Below are positions 36,610 through 47,689 of a stretch of 64,000 bases of DNA, one piece after another. A program made the translations under genes and the position numbers. Numbering within the stretch: the stretch's first letter is position 1; every line of letters starts with the position of its first letter. Under the pieces are notes generated by a model, which was not told the DNA's origin, ran no database searches, and saw nothing but the letters and a program-made list of their open reading frames with translations. Origin of the DNA: Epiperipatus broadwayi (Eukaryota; Onychophora; Udeonychophora; Euonychophora; Peripatidae); the NCBI GenBank assembly GCA_028023455.1, contig JAQFVV010006221.1, positions 8,661,011 through 8,725,010 on the forward strand. The letters run 5' to 3'.

Positions 36610-38870
36610 ATCATAGCATAGACAAAGAAAATATCAGCATTAAAGATTCTTGGTATTTATTTATATATTGGGGCAGTCATTTGAACAATAAAACATACTG
36701 GACATTGTCATCTAATAAAAATAATATTAAACATAGCAACTGAATAAAAGTACCCACTGTGAGATTTCTGGAGTGCCTTATGCTTATCTCCAATACTAGG
36801 TTCTTCTAACAAAGAATCCTTCCTATCCTTCTTTCCAAATATATAAGACCATTCATGGTCATATGCACACACTGGTGCTATTCATGACAACTTATAAAAA
36901 AATATATTTTATAAAACTAATATTATGAAGTTGGAAAGGGATGGTATCACTCTTTATTCAGTTTAGCTAAGTATTGTGTTTTCCCATGAGCACCACTAGA
37001 TTGTTTTCAATCTAGATAAGTATCGATTTATAGTGTACTTGAGTTCAAACTCATTCAGTACATATTTATTACACATGACTTGGATGACTATTGAACAAAA
37101 ATGACATTCTTACATTTTATCTATATTAATAAAATTACAGGATCCCAATATTACCACAGTTTATACTATAGATCAAAGATTCTTATAGACATTGCTAGCT
37201 CATTAACGTATATTGATGAACAGACATGTATAATCCTATTAATGGCTTCCAAACAAGCATGTGAAGACCATTATTGATATTGATGGCCATTTAACTAGAT
37301 TATTTATCACAATAAAGGTAATAATGATGATGATGATAATAATATCGTAATAATGATTATAATAGTGATATCATAATAATGATTATAATAGTGATGATGA
37401 TACCAGCCATGGCTTATCAATAAACTCACAATAATAAATTCATCTTTATAAACTTATAGGCATCTATTAAAATTATCATATTTCATACTGGGATTTAATA
37501 ATACTAATGGTGATGATTGATCATCATGAATCTCTTTGCATAATATTCAATTTTATATAAACCCCTATTTACTAAAATATATTCATTACGCTAAACATTA
37601 AATTTAATGATTATAATTTATTAATGATGATTGATGGCGATCATAACTTTTATATAGTATTATTTGAAACATTTTAACTAATAACATGATATCCATCTTT
37701 GATGAGGATGATCTAAATTCATGGACACAACACAATTTTAGCTTTCTATGTTGAACTATAATTATCAAAATTTGGTCATTCTAAAGCATAATCCTTAAAT
37801 ACCTAAATATCAACATTCTAGTTTACCTATTATTTTGCGGACGCTTAATATTTGCAAGTGATTGCTCAATATATATGAATGGTAATACTTAATAACTGCG
37901 AGCAATGATGATGAATTAAAATGATAGAATTAAGACAAAAAAAAAAAACACAACACAATATTCTTAATAATAACTCGGAAACCAATTAAGATATATAATT
38001 ATATTTTATTAACACTACTACTCTTTCTTTCCTTTAAAGTCAAATCGACAATTAAATAAATGGCTTATTAATATAAAAATTTACATAAGTATAAGCGAAT
38101 AAACTTAATATATAGGTTTGTCATTTTTCTTGATATCTCAAAATAAGCTGACTTAAATCAATATTAGAAAAAAAATACATATTCTATAAATGCTTATTTA
38201 AGACTTTTCTTACTTATCATATCATAAAATAAATTTCAGGTGTAACTTGTATATGTCATTTCATTTCCATTCAAATGTAATGCCCTACTTTTTAATTTAT
38301 CATTTTAAACTAATCATATATAACCTATTCTTTAATGTGTTTGGATAAGCATTTACACATTCACGCATTCGGTAATGTTAACATATATGTTTAAAATGTA
38401 TACCCAAAAATTACATATATAAAAATATCTTTTTCTTTTGCAACCTTATAGCGAAAGAAAATAAAATACATATATTAACTTTTAATATGCAACAAGATAA
38501 AATAAAATAAAAAAAAACATTATAAATGCATACATCTATAGGTTGCTCATTATCATTAACAACTGAAGAACAATTAAATAAAAAAAAAACAACATTTCAA
38601 CATTACAATATATAAAAAAAATAATGAAAAATTTAAGTTTAAAGATTTAAACTATGTTTGTGCTATGTTGTGAGATATTGCAAATAACTATAGATAAACA
38701 AGTCTTTAATGTTTCTGTATCAAAAAAGAAAATTGCTTTGACCAGTAAATTAAGGTTTACTTTTAATAAGTAAAAGAATAAAATCGGTTAAAGAAAGTTC
38801 ATATTTACCCGTCTACTTTTTACTTTTTATTAATGTCCTGAATTTGAATTTTAGACTGCTTTTCTCTGCT
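36610..38870. other. AT-rich non-coding DNA, small local repeats only
   Basis: I saw only a GATGATGATAATAAT-type patch at 37326-37400, with ATAATAATGATTATAATAGT duplicated, and poly-A runs. No exon or transposon motif was recognised. Confidence 0.5.
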
Positions 38871-38988
38871 CATTAACAACAACAAAAAAAAAAAAAAATT
38901 ATTGCAGATACTTTTAAGATAATGCTGAATCAATTGACTTTGCTTGTTTCTTCAGTTCCATTATTATTCACTGTTGATTGGCTTCCCT

Positions 38989-39270
38989 CTACCATTTAAA
39001 AAAAAAGTTATTATAAGTACTTTGAATAAGTAGGTACCAGTGGATTTGCTTGTCTCTCTCCTTTAAAAAAATAATTTCTGTTGACACTTTAGATGATTGA
39101 GGTAAATCAACAAAAATTTGATTTATGGCTTCAAACTTGGTTCTACATAGCTGTTTTAAATTTTCTTTTCCTCCTATTTCCCCTTCTCCTTTGGTTCGAA
39201 GGCAGTGAGCTCTTAATAAGACATGAACTAGGAACAAAGCATTCCATATAGCTTGCGTGGTTGGCTTCAA
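38989..39270 (-). CDS. Unidentified protein-like ORF
   Basis: This 93-codon minus-strand frame has a protein-like composition over most of its length: ALFLVHVLLRAHCLRTKGEG, then EIGGKENLKQLCRTKFEAIN, then IFVDLPQSSKVSTEIIF. The first in-frame codon at 39270 is TTG and I see no good ATG or Kozak context. Just downstream on the same strand a second similar stretch, ELKKQAKSIDSALS, follows stops, and its DNA resembles the end of the ORF (CAAGCAAA...ATTGATTCAGC versus CAAGCAAATCCACTGG), suggesting an internal duplication. I do not recognise the family. It may be an exon, a decayed retrocopy or a transposon relic. Confidence 0.3.
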   Translation of the reverse strand: MKPTTQAIWNALFLVHVLLRAHCLRTKGEGEIGGKENLKQLCRTKFEAINQIFVDLPQSSKVSTEIIFLKERDKQIHWYLLIQSTYNNFFFKW

Positions 39271-40281
39271 AATTTATCATTTTGTTGGTTATTACTGGAT
39301 ACATGATTTCATAGACAGATCAGCGATTTTGACTCATTCTGTATTAATCAGGAAGCAGAAAAAATGGTTTAGCAATGCAGAGGCATATTATTATGCATAA
39401 CCAAATATGTTAATATCATTTTTATAATTATTACTAGCTTATAATAAATTCAATCTTGTTCCATTTCTCTCCTATTCTTTAATATTGCTTGAAAATTGCT
39501 TTATATAAACACACATTTCATTTGCTCTCTTTTTTTCAACTTTCAAAGAGTGAGGAAAGAAAAATTAAAGCGTTCGCTTACATTTCTGCTTAAGAATAAT
39601 AACAAGGAAGGACCGACTGAGTTGAGTCTCAAAATAATAATAATAATTTGAGTGACCCTCACTCTAAAAAAAATTTATGACTGACTGATCATCTCTTTAA
39701 CAAAATTTAAGACTGACTGATTAAAAAAATTGTTTTAATCGTTTATATCGCGAATTTCAATCAAAGAAAAAAAAACATCTGGAAATCTTTATCTTAAAAA
39801 AAAATCAAAGCTTCACAAGTTTGACTTAAAATTGATGCTATCGTTATCTACATCAAAGCACCTCTTTTGTAAAAATAATTTTAAGATACAGATAACAACA
39901 AAGCTGGCCATCTATAGCAATCAGAAATAAGTGTAAAAGCATCTTTGTGTTTGTACAGATTTATTCATTGTTTCACACGTGTACAATTTTTATCTCCTAA
40001 TCTAACAATTTTACACCTTTCTGATTTACTCTATTTTAACAAAATGAAAGTTAAATAAATTTAACACATATTATTTAATAATAAAAAATATTATATAATA
40101 AATCACAAAAAGAACTGCTTATTCATAATAATAAATCTATACATATAAATCTCTGTATGTATAAAAGAATAAAAAAAATTTTTTTTTTTTTTTTAAATAA
40201 TTGAATACTGTATGTATATGTACAATATATATGGAGTAAATCACTCTCTTCCCAGGCTATGAATTAAAAGCACTCTAAATG

Positions 40282-40770
40282 TTGAACCAAGGACCAAAAA
40301 TAGAATGAATCACCTAATCTTAGAGCTCTGATAAGCATATATTTGTCAATACTGTTGGTAATTCAGAGTGAAATTAATTTATGAACCAGATGAAATATGG
40401 CACTTAAGAATTATTAAATTTATCAATTATAGAAGGCTGGAGACAAAATACAACTTTTAACATCTTGATTGTAATAATTAAATAAGATTTAATATATAAA
40501 CTTTAAATTAAACATAGTCCAATGTAATATTAAACAAAGGATCAAAAACAGAAATGAATCCACCTATTCTTGGTTGTCTGATATTTATAAATATGTCTTT
40601 ACAAGATTATTGGAAATTCTGAGTGAAACAAATTTATTAACCAGATTGAATATGGCTTAAAAGTTATTAAACTCATAATCAATTATAAGTTGGAGACAGA
40701 ATCCCTCTTTTCACACCTTGATTGTAATAATTAAATAAGATTTAATATGTAAACTTTAAATTAAACATAA
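40282..40770 (+). repeat. Tandem duplication, two units of about 248 bp
   Basis: Unit 1 starts at 40282 (TTGAACCAAGGACCAAAAAT) and unit 2 at about 40530 (TTAAACAAAGGATCAAAAAC). They stay in register through AATTCAGAGTGAAA/ATTCTGAGTGAAA, GGAGACA(A/G)AAT and the long shared CTTGATTGTAATAATTAAAT block. Similarity is highest at the 3' end. Confidence 0.8.
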
Positions 40771-40779
40771 CACAATGAA

Positions 40780-43480
40780 TATGTAAATTTGATGTCATTG
40801 AATTGATGGTCTATATTTCAATGGTGTTAATAACTTTAGTAAACTAATCTTTCTGTATATTACAAATTTAGTTGAAATAATTCTATTACAAAATGAAGTG
40901 CTCAAATAGGTTAGTGTTTATTCTGGATCCCAACATTCAAGCAAACTTGTCTATCTAAAAATTATCAAGATATTTAAATAGAACCAGATTCTTAAACTGA
41001 TAACCATCCATGAACTTATATTTTTAATTGGTTCTAATTAAAAACTCAACAATCAATTCTATATTACATTTTGATGTCAGATTTGTAAAATTTCCTGTGA
41101 ACTGTTCAAAAGATCATCATCATAAAAATAAAAAAAAACAAAGTTAGAAATAGCATTTATTATGAATTTGCATGAATACCCCAGATTTTCCATCCTAGTT
41201 TGTAATGGTTAGCAAAATGACAACAACAACAACAATCTTTTTTTAATCTTTTAACTAAATTAAAATAATTTGTGTTAATATAAATATTTCTTGCAGGGAA
41301 TAAATACTAAAAAAAATATTTACGAATTAAAATCTTAAATTCATTTTTGATATAAAAAAAACAAATGCTAGAATAACAATACATTAGTTCATTAAATATA
41401 TTACAGGAAATAAAATGAATTTATTGGAATATACTCCAAACTGCATTTAACTGAACAATATTGGATTTTTATTTATCATTGAGTCTGCATTTTTGCTCTT
41501 ATTTTTCATTGTTATATTATTTTGTTGCTGCAAATTATCGTTACAGTCTTAAAGTTAAAAACATGAACATAATTACTTTCATAATCTAAAAACATGGATA
41601 AACATTATAAAATCTTTTTGGCTCTGTTATATAAGCACACATGATAATTTATCATATTATTTGGCTTTGATTCTCTCCATATCAAATATAAGGTAAACTT
41701 TTAGTGCTTAACAAATGCTACAACTAAGCACATGACCAATTACATCTAAAGAATAAATATTAACAATCTTAGAGCCATTTTCACTATTACAATATATTTA
41801 TCTAAGGTCTGCCCTGCAATCTACAACTACTTAAGAGTTCTTGTGATATTGATTTCTTTTACATTATAAATTCCTAATTATAATATGAGATGTCAACATT
41901 TTAAGCATGTATATATTCAAATACCTTTATAAAGATATTTTTTTTGCCTAATGTAATAAAAATTGTCTTTCTCTAAACTTTTTCAATCTAATATTAGAGC
42001 ACAAATACTGACAAAATGAGCCAATGTACCAATGCATCAACCACTTTTAAAATTATTAGCCGTTACTTGATATATTTAGATATAAAAAAGAATTCTATGC
42101 TAGATCTCATAGTACGTCTAATACCATGCAATCTCTTTTTATTTAAAATCCACTTTTCCAAAAAAAAAAAAAAACTTATAGGAATTTATCAGTTCACAAT
42201 TAAATTTAATTTCTCAGGAAAAAGTTTCATATGACACTAACTTATATATTGCTGTTTCAGCCATATCTCCTTTTTTTCTCTTTAACCCCAGATATACCAT
42301 CTAATGTAAGTTTTTGGCCATCTACTGTAAGCTTTTGTAACTAACGGATGTCAGATGACAGTGCTGAATAAATCTATCTAATGCTGTCTTAGTTTAGGAA
42401 TATTGGATGACAATATTGGATAGGTTTTATTTAGCATTATCCCCTGACATATATTCGTTATTAAAGTTTATAGTAGATGACATAGCTATAGTGAAATATA
42501 ACCAATGAAAGAATCTATAACAATCTTAATCTTCGAGTATGTTTGATGTCAACTTATCTTTATTAGCACAATTATCTCCTTTTACTTTACCACTGTTATC
42601 ATTACTGATATTATATATATTTCTATTACTAAAGGGAAACTCCAAAAAGCAGTAGCCTAGCCTCATTTTGTGAGGCAATCTATTTCAGACCAGGTTTTTT
42701 CAAATTTATAGGTAAAGGGAGAGGCTTGATTTTTTTAAAAATTATGCTATTATTAAAAAGAATATTCAAATACAAGATTTTCTTTCTTTTTTTTGAAAAA
42801 ATAATAATTTTTACATTTCCAAGTTTTAAAATAAAATATTAAAGAATTCTCCTGTATATGATTAAACTAATTTATCTGACATTTATTCTTTAAAGTCATA
42901 GTAACTTTTTCCAATACTTACAGATCTTTTTAAAGGTTTCTACATCAAGAAAGATTTTTCCTCTCTACAGAAATGAAGAATTTGACTTTAGTCTCAAAAG
43001 ACTATTTGACTTTAGTTGTGCTTATTATTTCTTATAAATATAAGCTTTCAATATGACTTTTTTAATGATTCTTAATTATTTAGTTCTTGGGAAATACTTC
43101 ACATTTTTCAAAGTTGAAAAATGAGTTTGAAAAGACAACTGTGAAATAAATATTTATTTCTAGTTAACAAAAAGTAAAATAATTCTGAAAAAATAAAATA
43201 AAAACATAAAACTGACACACACATGTATATATTTATTTACTTTTACTTTTAAAAATAGCTAGATAAACATGATGATTAATTTTGGGATGCAATCTGGGTT
43301 AACTTAAATCAATTACGAATAAAACAATGTGTAAATACCATTTTGGATTTGAACTATAAATCAAGAGAAAAGTAGGCTAACAAAGTAGCCATTATATCAA
43401 GGGCTTCTTCAGCTATTATTAGCTAGGAAATATAAAACAAAAATCAGACAGTAAAGACTTTTACTATATTTTACATTTAC
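40780..43480. other. AT-rich non-coding DNA, nothing recognised
   Basis: Short ORFs (for example 42016-42234) are lysine/isoleucine-rich and lack motifs. I saw no repeat family members above background. Confidence 0.5.
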
Positions 43481-43483
43481 ATT

Positions 43484-43575
43484 TAGAGGTCAGCGCGACT
43501 GCCTAGCACTTGCAGGCAGTTGCCCGGATTGCGGGTTCGCCACCCGGCCGATGCTATGACATTTAAAAAAAAAAG
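43484..43575 (+). mobile_element. tRNA-derived SINE, family 1, subfamily C, 5' truncated
   Basis: The copy starts inside the head at AGAGGTCAGCGCGACTGCC, keeps the B-box region GCGGGTTCGCCACCCGGCC and the 3' GATGCTATGACAT with an A-run. The first about 18 bp of the family (AAGCGTTGGTGGTCG) are missing. Confidence 0.85.
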
Positions 43576-43611
43576 AGTATAATTTATATACTTGGAATTT
43601 AGATCTAATTA

Positions 43612-43978
43612 TAGGGAATTTGAACCCAGACTTTCAAGCTCCCTTCAGCCATCCACTCTATCTCATACAACCGATATACATGACACCACATATATGTTAA
43701 AAATAAATGAGATCTAATATAGATATTTCATGCTGAAGAGGTGGAGGGTGGAGTAAGTCCATTAAAGCTTGAAGATTTGCTATCCTAATATCAACCAAGC
43801 ACTGATTATATATGTATGTGGAAGATGATCTGGACAAACTGATGAGTGCTGGTTCAGGACAAAATACATGTATTGGAGATTATTTATCTTTTTCACATGA
43901 GTGTGGACATGCGTATCGGTTGTATGAGATAGAATGGATGGCTGAAAAAAGCTTGAAAGTTTGTGTTCAAAGAATTAA
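43612..43978. mobile_element. Foldback element, family 3, copy b
   Basis: The left half (about 43612-43735) is in one orientation (TAGGGAATTTGAACCCAGAC ...). The right half (about 43736-43978) is inverted and ends GAAAGTTTGTGTTCAAAG. An ORF at 43812-44018 is incidental. It lies between two family 1 SINEs. Confidence 0.7.
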
Positions 43979-44171
43979 TATAAAATTATTTTGTGTGCTA
44001 ATTTGTTTATATATATAAAACTAAGAGTTTTAATATTCTATGAGGAGATATCAAACACTTATAAAAATATTAAACCACATCTTTATAGAAAAGTTATGCC
44101 TAATACGACTATATGCAGGATTTTATTCAAACTTATCAAAATAAAAGCTAAAAAAAGGAGAGAATATTAAA

Positions 44172-44268
44172 AAGCAAGCGTTGGTGGCCGTGTGGTTAGC
44201 ATAGCTACCTTCCAAGCTGCTAGCTCGGGTTCGCTTCCCGGTCAACGCTTTGACATATAAAAAAAATA
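44172..44268 (+). mobile_element. tRNA-derived SINE, family 1, subfamily B
   Basis: The head is CAAGCGTTGGTGGCCGTGTG, followed by GGTTCGCTTCCCGG and the 3' CAACGCTTTGACATAT with an A-run. An 11-bp target-site duplication AGAATATTAAA is readable at 44161-44171 and 44269-44279. Confidence 0.93.
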
Positions 44269-44599
44269 AGAATATTAAACTTTATAATATATTTTGAAAA
44301 TAATAAATTACATACAAATATAAATTGAACCTTCAAAAAATATTTTGTTACAATCAAAATAAGAAAATTAATATCAATACTTTTAAATTTATATGCTCTC
44401 AATATTATTTAGAATTAAGACAAAGAATAAATTCTTTTATGACACATGATTTTAATTCTTTTGGCAACCTAAATAGAAATAAAGTTTACATTTTATCTAA
44501 GCATAATAAAAGAGATATCTATTTTATAAGATGACATAGATTACTGTCTTTTAATACACTTAATATAATTACTACCTAATATACATATATATTAACAGT

Positions 44600-45750
44600 T
44601 TAGAGTAAATATTGAATGATTTCTTAGATGAAAACAAACATTTCTATGCATAAAGACAACATGTCTAATATACTCTGTTAGCCAAGATAAACATTACATC
44701 AATGTATTTTCATATTATAAACAGCATATCTACTTTTTATGACAATAAATATTATTAAATTACTCTGTTCACATATTGCTTAGTTATTTTCTATATTTTC
44801 AACACATCATAAATCCTGAACAAAAACAAAAGAAAACATTTATTTATGTTCAATGATCATTTCATGGTAAAAGCTTTCAATGAGAGACTAATAGGAATTT
44901 CAACAGGTGACTATGTATCATATTAGAATTTTAGGTGCAACTATTATACTTAGATTTCAACAGCACTGAATTCTTCAAAGGAGATTAAATTCTTCATAGG
45001 GGGAAATAACATTTCAGCATGTGTTTAATATAGATTATGTTTGCTACAGTAAGTCAAAAATTTTTTTTTTTTTAAATTTATATTTCCTACCTACTTATAT
45101 TTGTAAAATTATTAAATATTTGTTTATTGAGCTTGTAATGTATATATATAATTTGTTTGAATATAAATAATTGTTAGGAAAATTATCTTGCTAAATATTT
45201 GTGTCATTATTAAACAGAAAATGACTATTAATAATTGTTTTTTTAATTAAAAAATTGATTTTTTAATATTTCTAAGAATATTTTTATGTCTTAACAAAAT
45301 TGGTTGAATGAACAGATTTTATGAAAATTAAGTTTTTTTTTTATATTAAATACATTTCTAGACTGAAAGTTGATGTGAAATCATCTGTGTTGATAAGATT
45401 ATTGCTATTTTTTGTTGTAAAAACTTGATATTTTATTTGTAAGAACATTTTTTATTATCTGAATTTATGCTTTGAATGAAGTTTGTCAAAAGCACAAAGA
45501 TTTTTTTTATCAAATATAAGTTTGTTTGTTTTTTTCCATTGAAAAGGATAACTGGAAGAAAATATTTTTAAAAATGAACAAAGTCCATGAATGTGTTGCA
45601 AAATGAAATGTTTGACAAATTGACAAATCTAATTATTGAGTTAACTATTATGATTAAGATCTAAGTAATCTATTATATAATAAAACAAAAAATATGATTA
45701 TGACTAATATATCTTCTGGATGTTTCTTTGATGAATCCCATATATAGCCA
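44600..45750. other. AT-rich non-coding DNA, nothing recognised
   Basis: No motif, exon or repeat family member was recognised; there are T-runs near 45060 and 45332. Confidence 0.5.
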
Positions 45751-45775
45751 ACTTTGGGTTTTAAACAATCAAAAA

Positions 45776-46289
45776 GACAAGCTGGATTTAAAAGTTATTT
45801 TGGTACAGTGTATCATGTCCAAGTATTGACAGAAGTTTTAGAAAGAAGAAATAAATATGACTGTGCCATTATGTTTTGGAATTGTAGATTATAAAAAGGC
45901 ATTTGAGTCTAAAAGTATTTTTTCAATAATTAAAGCACTGGAAGAGCTTTAGGGAAATATTGCAAGAGTTATCAGCTAAAAGTAAGAAAGTCGGATGAAA
46001 GGTAAATGTCAGAAAGACTAAACTAATGTTCAATAGATTCTCTCAAAAGAAAAAAATTAAAGATTTATAATGATGAGTTAGAAGAAGTTCATAACAACAA
46101 ATATATTTATCAGATTGTTACCACAGATGAAAACATACTGCACAAAATTAATTATAGATTTAAATTTGATTATAATGCTTTTGATAGGAATAACTTAATA
46201 TTAAAAGGAAATATGCCTATATGTTTGAAAATAAGTTTTAAGAAATGTGTTTTACCAATTTTTACTTATGGTTCTGAGTAACGTGAAAG
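45776..46289 (+). mobile_element. RTE-like LINE reverse transcriptase, core deleted
   Basis: The frame reads RQAGFKSYFGTVYHVQVLTE then VLERRNKYD, and after a one-base shift IVDYKKAFES: the finger and first palm blocks of an RTE-type reverse transcriptase. It then jumps to LSAKSKKVG and KVNVRKTKLMFN, and finishes with IYNDELEEVHNNKYIYQIV ... CVLPIFTYGSE, the standard 'YLG...CVLPxLTYGxE' tail. The segment that should hold the catalytic Y/FADD block is missing between about 45930 and 45975. It is a dead internally deleted copy. Confidence 0.82.
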
Positions 46290-46865
46290 GCTAAAACCTT
46301 CGACAGATGCGCCTTAAAAATGCTTATGTGACAGCCAAAATAAATAAGCCAGACTCAAGCATTCTGAATTTTCCAAAATGTAATAATGACTGCACACGGA
46401 ACTCTCAATTCAAAAATACAAGCCAGAAATATGAGAAAAAAAGATGGAACCACCTTCTTCTTTATTTAAATTTATAAATAAATAAGCCAGACTCAAGCAT
46501 TCTGAATTAAGAGTGAGAAGCTTAAAACACCTTCACATTTAATTCACTAAATATTATATATAAATAAACAACATGAAATTTTTCGATCTTTCGATTTACT
46601 ACGAAGTAATTTTCAAATCTAAAGAAATGATAGTAACAAATGTAAATATATTAAATTTATTAAGCACAAGCAGATGATATAATAATAACATGAAAGGCTA
46701 AAACCTTCAACAGTTGCACCTTAAAAATGCTTATGTGACAGCTAATCAGATGTAATAATGACTGCATGTGAAACTCTCAATTCAAAAACACAAGCCAGAA
46801 ATACAAGAAAAAGATGGAACCACCTTCTTCTCTACTTAAATTTATATATAAATAAGCCAGACTTT
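46283..46865 (+). repeat. Imperfect direct duplication of about 180-220 bp
   Basis: Copy 1 (46283-46500) and copy 2 (46689-46865) share GTGAAAGGCTAAAACCTTC or a close variant, CCTTAAAAATGCTTATGTGA, TGTAATAATGACTGCA, CTCTCAATTCAAAAA and GATGGAACCACCTTCTTCT. Copy 1 contains an additional exact 32-bp repeat of AATAAATAAGCCAGACTCAA... (46339 and 46477). The ORF at 46758-46970 is incidental. Confidence 0.75.
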
Positions 46866-47455
46866 CAGGCAGAAAACTTCATATTTGGTAGACCCTATAG
46901 TTATCCCCAAATCAAGGGGGGAAAATATATTCTAAATTTTAATTTTTTAAATTCACAAGGCAACTGGTAAGAATTAGGTCAAATAATATTATATCATTTT
47001 AATCAGATATAAATTTAAAACTTAATTAAAGATTAATGTACCTATTTTTCCATAAATATAACCATTAATATCAATAATTTAACTCTTTTTTTTTTATTCT
47101 TCAAAATATTTTAAGAACATCCATCTTTTTATACACACTTCAAACAGAATAAATATATCTAAAAAAGGGTAAATTATCTGAACATCTCTCACATGTAACA
47201 AATTGTTAAGAGGCAATGCAAAATGCTTATATAATTCTGTAGTTTCTGGATACCATAACAAAGTGTAATTTTTCATCTACTGATTATATCTGCCATCTGA
47301 CGCTGAAAACTATACTACCTTTCACTTTTCCATATCTAAAAATCCTTCTCAGTAATGATAGCTATCTTTTTTTTATATATATTTATTAATTTTTTCCCCC
47401 TACTTTTCCTTGCTTTTACTTTTCCTATTTATTCTTAATGTTTTACTACTAATAT

Positions 47456-47674
47456 TGTAACGGTCAGGTTTGTACATTTGCTCAACAGACTGAGAGTTCA
47501 AGCCAGAGAACCAAAAGCTGACCAAGTCGGGATAGTAATACCCTACGTCTGATCATACCTTAACTCTCTCACTCGTGCTTCCAAGTCAACCCATCGCGAA
47601 TGACATGCCAGAGGTTACACTCGATATCTCTTTGATCACGTTCCAGCAATAGCAAAGCAGTAAAACATGAGACA
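47456..47674 (-). mobile_element. LTR of a Gypsy-type retrotransposon
   Basis: On the minus strand this begins TGTCTCATGTTTTACTGC and ends GACCGTTACA, so it has TG...CA termini over 219 bp. It is preceded by a polypurine tract TAATAAGGGGGGAA (minus strand, 47675-47688), the normal position for a 3' LTR. The element body should therefore extend to higher coordinates. I could not find a second LTR or gag-pol motifs there. Base composition is clearly richer in G+C than its surroundings. Confidence 0.65.
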
Positions 47675-47689
47675 TTCCCCCCTTATTAC

